From positions 1 through 6,643 of the forward strand of contig JAJRCS010000099.1 of the NCBI GenBank assembly GCA_028678815.1: 6,643 nucleotides of DNA, written 5' to 3'. Made by a program: the position numbers and the translations under genes. This DNA comes from Methanomicrobiales archaeon. Its GTDB lineage: Archaea > Halobacteriota > Methanomicrobia > Methanomicrobiales > JACTUA01. Below the pieces are notes generated by a model that did not search any database, had not been told where the DNA came from, and saw only the letters and a list, made by a program, of their open reading frames with translations. This document shows, in pieces, positions 1-6,430 of the stretch (position 1 is the first letter of the stretch; each line of letters begins with the position of its first letter).

Positions 1-892
1 CGGCGGGAGGGCCGCGTACCCCTCCTCTGCCCTCATGTGCGCCGTCCCGGCGAAGGTGGCCGGCGTGAGGGAGATCTGCGCCTGCTCCCCCCCGCCCGTG
101 AGCCCCCTCACCCTCGTCGCCCTGGACATCGCCGGGGTGACGGAGATCTACCGCTCGGGCGGGGCCCAGGCCGTCGCGGCCATGGCCGTCGGGACAGAGA
201 CCATCCCCCGGGTCCAGAAGATCGTCGGCCCGGGGAACGTCTTCGTCACCCTCGCAAAGATCCTCCTCAGGGAGGAGGTGGAGATCGACTTCCCCGCCGG
301 CCCGAGCGAGATCGGGATCATCGCCGACGGGACGGCCGATCCCGCCGTCCTCGCCTGGGACATCCTCGCCCAGGCCGAGCATGACCCGCGGGCGGCCTGC
401 GTCCTCATCACTCCCGACCGGGCCCTCGCTGAGAAGGTCGGGAAGCAGGTGGAGAAGCTGGTCGAGAAGGAACCCCGGAAGGAGATCCTCAAAGAGGCGC
501 TCGCGAACTGCGGGTACGTCATCGTAAAGGACATGGACGAGGCCGTGGCCGCCTCGGACGAGATCGCCCCCGAGCACCTCTCCATCCAGGTGGCCGACCC
601 CCTCCCGGTCGTCACGAAGGTCCGGCACGCGGGCGCCATCTTCGTCGGGAGGTACTCCGCGGTGGCCTGCGGGGACTATGCCGTCGGGACGAACCACGTG
701 CTCCCGACGGCAGGGTACGCGAAGCTCTACTCGGGCCTCGATGTCCACCACTTCTGCAAGACCTCCTCGGTGGAGATCCTCTCCCGGGACGGCCTCGAGG
801 CCATCGGGGACGTGGTCGAGGCCATCGCCCGGGCAGAGGGCCTCTCGGCCCACGCGGCCTCGGTCCGGGTCCGGCGGGAGAAGGGCCGGTGA
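1..892 (+). CDS. hisD: Histidinol dehydrogenase, C-terminal part (5' end outside window)
   Basis: This enzyme makes histidine from L-histidinol by two successive NAD-dependent oxidations, the last steps of histidine biosynthesis, in the cytoplasm. The first whole codon is at 2, and 296 residues are visible before TGA at 890-892. The usual length is about 420-430, so roughly 130 N-terminal residues are missing. The frame is already coding at the edge (GGRAAYPSS precedes the Met at 35), so that Met is internal. Family signatures appear in order: VPAKVAGV, the SGGAQAVAAMA and VGPGN nucleotide-binding stretches, DFPAGPSE, QAEHDP, PEHLS, GDYAVGTNH and GLSAH. The Zn ligands known from E. coli HisD match Gln (codon 371), His (380), Asp (674) and His (851). 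The catalytic Glu-His pair matches codons 572 and 575. The enzyme therefore looks functional. The next gene starts one base after the stop, so the two are probably co-transcribed. Confidence 0.97.
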   Translation, partial: GGRAAYPSSALMCAVPAKVAGVREICACSPPPVSPLTLVALDIAGVTEIYRSGGAQAVAAMAVGTETIPRVQKIVGPGNVFVTLAKILLREEVEIDFPAGPSEIGIIADGTADPAVLAWDILAQAEHDPRAACVLITPDRALAEKVGKQVEKLVEKEPRKEILKEALANCGYVIVKDMDEAVAASDEIAPEHLSIQVADPLPVVTKVRHAGAIFVGRYSAVACGDYAVGTNHVLPTAGYAKLYSGLDVHHFCKTSSVEILSRDGLEAIGDVVEAIARAEGLSAHAASVRVRREKGR

Positions 893-893
893 G

Positions 894-1634
894 ATGGGCG
901 GGCGCCCCCAGCCCCTCCTGAGGATCCCCGGGTCCCTCGAGGAAGCGAGGGCCGTCCAGGAGGAGGTCGCCCGGGAGGCCGGGGCATCCCGGGCGTACCC
1001 CTTCCGCCGTGCAGGGACCATCGGCGGGGCCGATGCCTCGTACTCCCCCGACGGGAGGCTGGTCCATGCCGCCGTGGCGGTCTTCGGACTCCCCGACCTG
1101 AACGTCATCGAGCGGTGCTGGGTCACCCGGGAGGTTCTCTTCCCCTACCTGCCCGGCTACTTCGCCTTCCGGGAGGGCCCGGCCATCATGGCGGCCGTCG
1201 GGGCCCTCGCCACCGCGCCGGACATCCTCCTCGTTGACGGGCATGGACGGGCCCACCCGAGGCGGGCCGGGATCGCGACCCACGTGGGCCTCCTCCTCGG
1301 GATCCCCACGGTGGGGGTGGCGAAGCGGATGCTCTCGGGGGATGCAGCCGAGATCGGCCCGGCCCGGGGCTCGGCCCGGCCGGTCTGGGACCGGGGCGAG
1401 ATCGTGGGCATGGCGGTCAGGACGAGGGGGGGTTCCCGCCCCGTCTATGTCTCACCTGGTTACGCGACGGACCTGGAGACCGCCGTCGCTGCCGTCCTCA
1501 CCACGACGGCCGGCTCCCGGATCCCGGCTCCCGTCCGGGAGGCACACCGGCTCTCCCGCGAGATCCGGAGGATCTCCCTCTCCTCACCGGTTGTCACGGA
1601 GATCCCCGGGGATCCCTTCGCACCTGGCCGGTAA
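894..1634 (+). CDS. nfi: Endonuclease V (deoxyinosine 3' endonuclease)
   Basis: Endonuclease V nicks DNA at the second phosphodiester bond 3' of deoxyinosine, starting repair of deaminated adenine; some homologues cut inosine in RNA. The 246 residues are a normal family length. Compared with the Thermotoga maritima enzyme, all key residues are present: Asp47 in GGADASY, the strand-separating PYLP wedge (84-87), Glu94 in FREGP, Asp115 in LLVDGHG, His121 in AHPRR and Lys144 in GVAK. The spacings Glu-Asp (21), Asp-His (6) and His-Lys (23) equal those of the family. ATG at 894 was chosen because homology begins just after it and it directly follows the hisD stop at 892; the frame stays open upstream only inside hisD. 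No Shine-Dalgarno is well placed: GGAG at 877-880 is 13 nt away and GGTGAG abuts the ATG. Translation may therefore depend on ribosomes finishing hisD. It ends 12 bp from the convergent TPR gene. Confidence 0.95.
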   Translation: MGGRPQPLLRIPGSLEEARAVQEEVAREAGASRAYPFRRAGTIGGADASYSPDGRLVHAAVAVFGLPDLNVIERCWVTREVLFPYLPGYFAFREGPAIMAAVGALATAPDILLVDGHGRAHPRRAGIATHVGLLLGIPTVGVAKRMLSGDAAEIGPARGSARPVWDRGEIVGMAVRTRGGSRPVYVSPGYATDLETAVAAVLTTTAGSRIPAPVREAHRLSREIRRISLSSPVVTEIPGDPFAPGR

Positions 1635-1646
1635 AGCCCGGCTGGA

Positions 1647-3749
1647 TCAGGGCCGGAGGGACGTCCGCAGCCGGTAAAGGGGGGAGACCATCTCCGGTTC
1701 CGGTACCGGGACGAAGGCCCTGCGGGGGATGACGAGCTCGAGGGGGGGCTCCTCCTTCCCCCTGCCTTTCCGGAGGGGGTGGAGGAGGGCCAGGGCGAAG
1801 AGGGCGGAGAAGATGGCGAGGAGGAGGACGAGGGTCATCTCGGAGACGAGGCCGGCCACGAAGAGGGCCCAGGCGGCACCCAGCTGGAGGAGGGAGAGGA
1901 GGGCGAGGGCGGTCCCCGAGGAGGTGACGGCCGCGAGGGCCCCCTTCCGTTCCCCGAGGTGTTTCCTGACCCGCCGGATGTTCTCCTGCGCCGGGGCCCG
2001 GTACGCCCCGCTCTCCAGGCACGAGGTGAACCGGTCCAGGGCGGGCCTCGGGTTCCCGAGCCGGGCCAGGGTCACCCCCTCGTAGAAGAGCACCCCGGGA
2101 TCTCCCCGGCGGATCTCCCCTGCCTGCCCGAGGAGCGTCCCGGCCTCCTCGTCGGTGACCCGGCTGCCCGCCGGGCCGCCAAGGGAGACGAGGAGGGCGG
2201 CCAGCTCCACGAGGAGGACCCGCCTGCCCGGCCCGGGGGTGAGGGCAAGGGCCCTCCGGAGGGACTCCTCGGCAGCTGCCGGGTCCCCGGATCGGGCGAG
2301 GGCCAGGGCAAGTCCCCGCGTGGTGCTGCCCTGCCGGGGGTCGAGGAGGGCCGCATGCCGGAGCTGGAGGACCGCCTCGGCCACCTGCCCCTGGTGGAGG
2401 GAGACCGCCCCGAGGCCCGCCCAGGCCCGCCCATCGAGGGGGTCGAGCCGGGTGGCCCGGAGGAGCCGCTGCCCCGCCTCCTCCCACCTGCCCCGGGCGC
2501 AGGCGAGGAGGCCCAGGTTCCTCTCCCCGGCGGGGTCCTGGAGCCGGGCGGCACGGGCGAGCTCCTGCCCCGCCTCGTCCATCCTCCCCTCCCGGAGGGC
2601 GGTGATCCCGAGGCAGGTGTGGGCAGGGGCGCACCGGGGGTCGAGGGCGAGGGCCCGCCTTGCAGCGACGGTCGCGTCAGCGAGGTTCTTCCCCCCGCCC
2701 ATGGCCGCGAGGAGCATGCCCCGGTTCACCAGGAGGAGGGGGTCCCTCGGGTAGGCAGCGGTGAGCTTCTCCAGGATGACCCCGGCGTCCCGGGTACGGC
2801 CGCGGGCGAAGAGGAGGGCGGCAAGGCCATGGAACCCGGCCGGGTCACCCGCACTCCCCGCGAGCCCGAGGAAGATCTCCTGTGCTCTCCCCGGGTCATG
2901 GAGCATCAGGGCGAACCACCCGAGGCCGGCCTCGAGCCCGGGCAGCCCTGGCCGGGCCTCCCCGTATGCCTGGAGGTCCCGGGCAGCCTCCCCGCCCCTG
3001 CCGAGGCGCCCGAGGGCGAGGGCCCTTGAGAGGGCAGGGTCAGGCCAGCCGGGATCTGCCCCGGAGGCCTGCTCGAAGGCGCGGGAGGCGGCCTCCGGCT
3101 CGTCCAGTTCCATGGCGAGCCATCCCTCCTGGTAGAGGATGGAGGGGCCGGGAGGGTCGAGGGCGAGGCCCCTCCTCACCAGGTCCCGGGCTTCATCGGG
3201 GCGTCCCAGGACCCTGAAGGCCGCGATCTTTCCGGCCAGGGCCTCCCGGTGGGACGGGTCGAGGGCGAGGACCTGGTCGAAGGAGGCGAGGGACCGCTCC
3301 GGGTCCGGCCCGCCGAGCTCCTCGAGAGCCTTGTGATAGAGGGAGGCGATCTTCCAGGAGAGGGACTGCTTCCCCTCCCCGGTGATGTTCATAACCCTTG
3401 TGAAGGTCCGCGCGGCCTTCCCGTACTGCCCCTGGAGGTGGTAGAGGACGCCGAGCTCCTTGAGGAGGTCGACGCTCTCCGGGTAGATATCGAGGCCCCG
3501 GGAGAGGAGGTCCCCTGCCTCCCGGTACCTCCCTGCCTCGAGGAGGGCCGAGACCCTCTCGTAGATGGCCTCCCGGCAGCCTGCCCCGGCAGGGAGATCC
3601 GCGGCAGCACCGGGACCCTCCCGCACAGGTGCCAGGGTGCCCGGGCTGTCGCTCCTCGCGGCGGGTCCGGTGCGTCCCTTTCCAGGGGTGGCCCGAAGCC
3701 CGGCGGCCTCATCCTCGACAGCGGGGGGTTCGGCGTCCTTCGGGGTCAT
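1647..3749 (-). CDS. TPR-repeat protein with C-terminal two-helix membrane hairpin, function unknown
   Basis: The predicted protein has 700 residues. Residues 1-55 are Pro/Ala/Gly-rich, probably disordered, with no signal peptide. Residues 57-584 form about 15 tetratricopeptide repeats of near 34 residues, many ending in an ALDP-like turn (for example 161-165, 195-199, 367-371). Longer linkers occur near 143-150 and 351-356. Two hydrophobic helices follow at about 613-635 and 638-658, separated by a couple of residues, then a roughly 42-residue tail. The flanks (RRVRKHLGERK before, RKGRGK after) are basic, so by the positive-inside rule the TPR array and tail should face the cytoplasm. TPR solenoids bind proteins or peptides; the partner here is unknown. 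The ATG at 3749 is preferred over the in-frame ATG at 3866 because a TATA-like element at 3828-3833 lies between them and the extra residues resemble translated intergenic DNA. No strong ribosome-binding site precedes it; GGTGAGG is about 27 nt away. Confidence 0.9.
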   Translation of the reverse strand: MTPKDAEPPAVEDEAAGLRATPGKGRTGPAARSDSPGTLAPVREGPGAAADLPAGAGCREAIYERVSALLEAGRYREAGDLLSRGLDIYPESVDLLKELGVLYHLQGQYGKAARTFTRVMNITGEGKQSLSWKIASLYHKALEELGGPDPERSLASFDQVLALDPSHREALAGKIAAFRVLGRPDEARDLVRRGLALDPPGPSILYQEGWLAMELDEPEAASRAFEQASGADPGWPDPALSRALALGRLGRGGEAARDLQAYGEARPGLPGLEAGLGWFALMLHDPGRAQEIFLGLAGSAGDPAGFHGLAALLFARGRTRDAGVILEKLTAAYPRDPLLLVNRGMLLAAMGGGKNLADATVAARRALALDPRCAPAHTCLGITALREGRMDEAGQELARAARLQDPAGERNLGLLACARGRWEEAGQRLLRATRLDPLDGRAWAGLGAVSLHQGQVAEAVLQLRHAALLDPRQGSTTRGLALALARSGDPAAAEESLRRALALTPGPGRRVLLVELAALLVSLGGPAGSRVTDEEAGTLLGQAGEIRRGDPGVLFYEGVTLARLGNPRPALDRFTSCLESGAYRAPAQENIRRVRKHLGERKGALAAVTSSGTALALLSLLQLGAAWALFVAGLVSEMTLVLLLAIFSALFALALLHPLRKGRGKEEPPLELVIPRRAFVPVPEPEMVSPLYRLRTSLRP
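2638..3270 (-). repeat. Thrice-repeated 15-mer in the TPR gene
   Basis: GGGTCGAGGGCGAGG (plus-strand reading) occurs at 2638-2652, 3154-3168 and 3256-3270. On the coding strand it encodes the LALDP turn that ends several TPR units. It probably reflects TPR consensus plus strong codon bias; it could still favour recombination between repeats. Confidence 0.75.
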
Positions 3750-3827
3750 GAGAGCGCAGGAAGACCCCCGCCCGTCCTCACCGGGAGGGGGTCCCCGGGG
3801 GATACCACCAGTACCATCCGGCCACCG

Positions 3828-3838
3828 GATAAAGAAGA
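3828..3838 (-). promoter_or_regulatory. TATA-like element for the TPR gene
   Basis: On the minus strand this reads ATCTTCTTTAT followed by CCGG, an AT-rich patch in otherwise very GC-rich DNA. Archaeal transcription usually starts about 22-27 bp downstream of the TATA centre, which predicts a start near 3805 and a leader of about 55 nt before the ATG at 3749. It shares the core TTTATCC with the copA-facing element on the other strand. This is inference from composition and position only. Confidence 0.5.
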
Positions 3839-3868
3839 TTTCACTCTGTCTCCGGAGCCGGGGCATCC

Positions 3869-3898
3869 TCCCGCGGGCAATGGATTTATCCCGCGGGA
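3869..3898 (+). promoter_or_regulatory. Candidate operator: paired CCCGCGGG palindromes flanking the copA TATA element
   Basis: TCCCGCGGG occurs at 3869-3877 and again at 3889-3897, exactly 20 bp apart, about two helical turns. The second copy extends to the 12-bp perfect palindrome ATCCCGCGGGAT (3888-3899). The TATA-like element lies between and touches the second copy. A partial third copy, CCCGCGG, is at 3944-3950 and merges with the ribosome-binding site. Paired palindromes on the same helix face around a TATA box are what one expects of a dimeric repressor or activator site, here presumably metal-responsive. No regulator gene lies in the window, and GC-only palindromes are easier to get by chance in such DNA. 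Confidence 0.45.
3884..3890 (+). promoter_or_regulatory. TATA-like element for copA
   Basis: ATTTATC, preceded by the purine-containing GCAATGG that could serve as a BRE, is the best AT-rich element upstream of copA. A start of transcription about 25 bp downstream, near 3912, would give a leader of about 50 nt before the ATG at 3962. The element sits exactly between two CCCGCGGG palindromes, so a protein bound there could block or aid TBP/TFB. Inference from position and composition. Confidence 0.55.
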
Positions 3899-3919
3899 TG
3901 GAGATGTTCCGGGAGGTGC

Positions 3920-3935
3920 CCGCCCCCAGGGGCGG
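3920..3935 (+). promoter_or_regulatory. Hairpin in the predicted copA leader
   Basis: The arms CCGCCCC (3920-3926) and GGGGCGG (3929-3935) are perfectly complementary around a two-base centre. In RNA the stem would open to 6 bp with a 4-nt loop. It lies just after the predicted transcription start and 13 nt before the GGAGG ribosome-binding site at 3949-3953. It could be an RNA hairpin influencing copA translation, a DNA-binding site, or chance in GC-rich DNA. Confidence 0.3.
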
Positions 3936-3961
3936 CTCTCTCCCCCGCGGAGGACCAGGAC

Positions 3962-6430
3962 ATGACCGAGGAGAAGACCGAGACCGGGCCGAAGGAGAAG
4001 GCCGAGCTGAAGGTATCCGGGATGACCTGCGCCACCTGCGCGGTGACCATCGAGAAGGCCCTGGAGGGGGTCGAGGGGGTGGAGAAGGCCGACGTGAACC
4101 TCGGGCTCGAGCGGGTGGTGGTGGAGTACGACCCGAAGAAGACAGGGCTCACCGATATCCGGAAGGCGGTCGCCGAGGCCGGCTACGAGGTGGTCCCCGA
4201 ACGGGTCATCATCAAGATCGGGGGGATGACCTGCGCCACCTGCGTGGAGACGAACGAGGCCGCCCTCAAGGCCCTCCCCGGTGTCCTGGAGGCCACGGTG
4301 AACCTGGGGGCCGAGAAGGCCTATGTCACCTACATCCCGTCGAAGGTGACGGTGGCCGACATGCGCCGCGCCATCGGGGAGGCCGGATACCAGTACCTCG
4401 GTATCCAGGGGGAGGAGACGGGCGAGCTGGAGCGGGAGGCGAGGGAGCGGGACCTCCGCGGGAAGCTCACCCGTGCCATCGTCGGCCTCGGTCTCGGCCT
4501 CGGCCTCATGGCGATGATGTACTTCGAGGTCCCCCTGCCCATCGACATGGGGCTCTTCATGTTCCTCGTGGCGACCCCCGCCTTCCTCTGGCTCTCCTAC
4601 CCTATCTTCCTCGCGGCGTACCGGGCCCTGAAGAACCGGGTCCTGAACATGGACGTGATGTACTCCATGGGCATCGGGGTGGCGTACGTGGCGTCGGTGC
4701 TCGGGACCTTCGGGATCGTCCTCACCCCTGACTTCATGTTCTACGAGACGGCCCTCATGCTCGCCGGGTTCCTCATGCTCGGGCGGTACCTCGAGGCCCG
4801 GGCCAAGGGGAGGACGGGCGACGCCATCCGGAAGCTCATGGACCTCGCCCCGAGGATGGCCACGGTGGTCCGGGAGGGGGCCGAGGTGGTCATCCCGGCC
4901 GCCGACGTGGTCCCCGGCGACCTTGTCCTCGTGAAGCCCGGGGAGCGGGTCCCGGTGGACGGGGATGTCGCCGAGGGGGAGAGCTACGTGGACGAGTCCA
5001 TGATCACCGGCGAATCCATCCCGGCCCTGAAGAAGCCCGGCCTCCCCGTCGTCGGGGGCACCCTCAACCAGAACAGCGTCCTCCGGTTCCGGGCGACCCG
5101 GGTCGGGAAGGAGACGGTCCTCGCCCAGATCGTCCGGCTCGTGGAGGATGCCCAGGGCTCGAAGCCCCCGGTACAGCGGATCGCGGACCGGGCAGTGACG
5201 TACTTCATCCCGGCGGTGCTCTCCATAGCCCTCATCTCCTTTGCGCTCTGGTACTTCGTCGCGGGCGAGACCCTCCTCTTCGCCCTCACGGCCCTCATCT
5301 CGGTTCTCGTCATCGCCTGCCCCTGCGCCCTCGGCCTCGCCACCCCCACGGCGGTCACCGTGGGGATCGGCCGGGGGGCCGAGCTCGGGATCCTCATAAA
5401 GAGCGGGGAGGCCCTGGAGATCCCCGGGAAGATCACCGCCGTTATCTTTGACAAGACCGGGACCCTCACCGTGGGGAAGCCCTCGGTCACCGACCTCGTT
5501 CCCCTCGGTATCCCCGAGGCGACCCTCCTCTCCCTCGCGGCGGGGGTGGAGCGGAACTCCCAGCACCCCCTCGCGCGTGCCATCGTCCGGGAGGCCGAGG
5601 CCCGGGGCATCCGGCCGGAGGAGACCAGCTCCTTCGACACCCTCGGGGGCAAGGGGGTCCTCGCCACGGTCCTCGGCGAGGAGGTCCTCATCGGGAACCG
5701 CACCCTCCTGAGGGAGCGGGGGATCTCCATCGGGGGCGAGGTGGAGGAGCGGATCACCCGCCTCGAGGCCGAGGGGAAGACGGTCATGATGGTCTCGGCA
5801 GGGGGGCAGCCGGCAGGGCTCATCGCCGTCGCCGACACCCTGAAGCCCTCGGCCGGGGAGACCCTCCGGAGGCTCTCGGCCATGGGCCTCGGGGTCATCA
5901 TGATCACCGGGGACAATGCAAGGACCGCCGGGGCCATCGCCCGGAGGCTCGGCATCGACCGGGTCCTCGCCGAGGTCCTCCCGTCCGGGAAGGTGGACGA
6001 GGTGAGGAAGCTCCAGGCCGGGGGGGAGGTCATCGCCTTTGTCGGGGACGGGATCAACGACGCCCCGGCCCTCGCCCAGTCCGACCTCGGGGTCGCCATC
6101 GGGAGCGGGACGGACGTGGCCATCGAGAGCGGCCAGATCGTCCTCGTCCGGGACAACCTCGTGGACGTGGTCGCGGCCATCGAGCTCTCCCGGAAGGTCA
6201 TGACCCGGATCAAGCAGAACCTCTTCTGGGCCTTTGCCTACAACACCGCCCTCATCCCCGTGGCGGCCGGGCTCCTCTACCCCTTCTTCGGGATCACCTT
6301 CCGGCCCGAGCTCGCGGGCCTCGCCATGGCCCTCTCCTCGGTGACCGTTGTCAGCCTCTCCCTCCTCCTCAAGGGATATATACCGCCAGCGAGGAGAGTA
6401 CCCTCCACAGGTGAAGGACATGGCCATTGA
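3962..6430 (+). CDS. copA: Cu(+)-exporting P1B-type ATPase
   Basis: This membrane pump uses ATP to move monovalent copper out of the cytoplasm. The 822 residues carry two N-terminal HMA domains with GMTCATC motifs (Cys23/Cys26 and Cys91/Cys94), then eight predicted membrane helices (about 169-188, 197-219, 232-254, 257-276, 410-433, 440-464, 753-775, 782-803). TGES (349-352) is the actuator motif, CPC (453-455) the transport site, and DKTGT has the phosphorylated Asp497. HP (535-536), the glycine motif GGKG (562-565), TGDN (649-652) and GDGIND (695-700) mark the ATP-binding and hinge regions. CPC together with Tyr760-Asn761 and the MALSS motif (789-793) gives the P1B-1 Cu(+)/Ag(+) signature, as opposed to Zn/Cd or Cu(2+) pumps. 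The ATG at 3962 has GGAGG at 3949-3953 with 8-nt spacing. The final residues, ending HGH, overlap the control sequences and start of the downstream YHS gene. Every catalytic motif is intact. Confidence 0.97.
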   Translation: MTEEKTETGPKEKAELKVSGMTCATCAVTIEKALEGVEGVEKADVNLGLERVVVEYDPKKTGLTDIRKAVAEAGYEVVPERVIIKIGGMTCATCVETNEAALKALPGVLEATVNLGAEKAYVTYIPSKVTVADMRRAIGEAGYQYLGIQGEETGELEREARERDLRGKLTRAIVGLGLGLGLMAMMYFEVPLPIDMGLFMFLVATPAFLWLSYPIFLAAYRALKNRVLNMDVMYSMGIGVAYVASVLGTFGIVLTPDFMFYETALMLAGFLMLGRYLEARAKGRTGDAIRKLMDLAPRMATVVREGAEVVIPAADVVPGDLVLVKPGERVPVDGDVAEGESYVDESMITGESIPALKKPGLPVVGGTLNQNSVLRFRATRVGKETVLAQIVRLVEDAQGSKPPVQRIADRAVTYFIPAVLSIALISFALWYFVAGETLLFALTALISVLVIACPCALGLATPTAVTVGIGRGAELGILIKSGEALEIPGKITAVIFDKTGTLTVGKPSVTDLVPLGIPEATLLSLAAGVERNSQHPLARAIVREAEARGIRPEETSSFDTLGGKGVLATVLGEEVLIGNRTLLRERGISIGGEVEERITRLEAEGKTVMMVSAGGQPAGLIAVADTLKPSAGETLRRLSAMGLGVIMITGDNARTAGAIARRLGIDRVLAEVLPSGKVDEVRKLQAGGEVIAFVGDGINDAPALAQSDLGVAIGSGTDVAIESGQIVLVRDNLVDVVAAIELSRKVMTRIKQNLFWAFAYNTALIPVAAGLLYPFFGITFRPELAGLAMALSSVTVVSLSLLLKGYIPPARRVPSTGEGHGH
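4019..4244 (+). repeat. 22-bp direct repeat encoding the two copA metal-binding motifs
   Basis: Positions 4019-4040 and 4223-4244 are identical over 22 bp and encode the GMTCATC region of the first and second HMA domains. Their starts lie 204 bp apart, exactly 68 codons. Recombination between them would remove or duplicate one HMA domain without shifting the frame. The identity exceeds what the shared amino acids require only slightly, because codon choice is so biased here. Confidence 0.85.
6374..6414 (+). promoter_or_regulatory. Internal TATA-like element and ribosome-binding site for the YHS gene, inside the copA 3' end
   Basis: GGATATATACC at 6374-6384 is the strongest TATA-like sequence in the window and lies inside copA, encoding Gly-Tyr-Ile-Pro with the AT-rich codons GGA, TAT and ATA where this gene nearly always uses GC-ending ones. 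A start about 25 bp downstream, near 6404, would leave a short leader of about 16 nt. AGGTGA at 6409-6414 is a good anti-Shine-Dalgarno match, 5 nt before the ATG at 6420. The small gene could thus be transcribed both with copA and alone. The promoter role is inferred. Confidence 0.5.

Noticed and set aside
35..37. ATG at 35 as the start of hisD
   Set aside because: The frame is open to the window edge and the residues before it (GGRAAYPSS) belong to the conserved HisD core, so the true start is outside the window.
678..893. Upstream extension of the endonuclease V frame
   Set aside because: It overlaps hisD in another frame, reads as Ser/Arg/Pro-rich nonsense, and family homology starts only after 894.
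1594..2634. Minus-strand open frame (346 codons) inside the TPR gene
   Set aside because: Pro/Gly/Arg-rich translation in another frame of the TPR coding strand and overlapping the nfi end; no domain.
1779..3029. Plus-strand open frame (416 codons) opposite the TPR gene
   Set aside because: Low-complexity Gly/Glu/Pro/Arg translation with no recognisable fold, lying antisense to clear TPR repeats; a shadow of GC-rich coding DNA.
3850..3857. Palindrome CTCCGGAG between the divergent promoters, and CCCCGGGG at 3793-3800
   Set aside because: Short GC palindromes are expected often in such DNA; neither is repeated at a meaningful spacing, unlike CCCGCGGG.
3750..3866. Longer TPR protein starting at the ATG at 3866
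   Set aside because: The additional 39 residues look like translated intergenic DNA and would put the TATA-like element at 3828-3833 inside the gene; the ATG at 3749 fits better.
6348..6419. Longer YHS protein starting at 6348
   Set aside because: The additional 24 residues come from copA read out of frame; the ribosome-binding site and the domain start both support the ATG at 6420.
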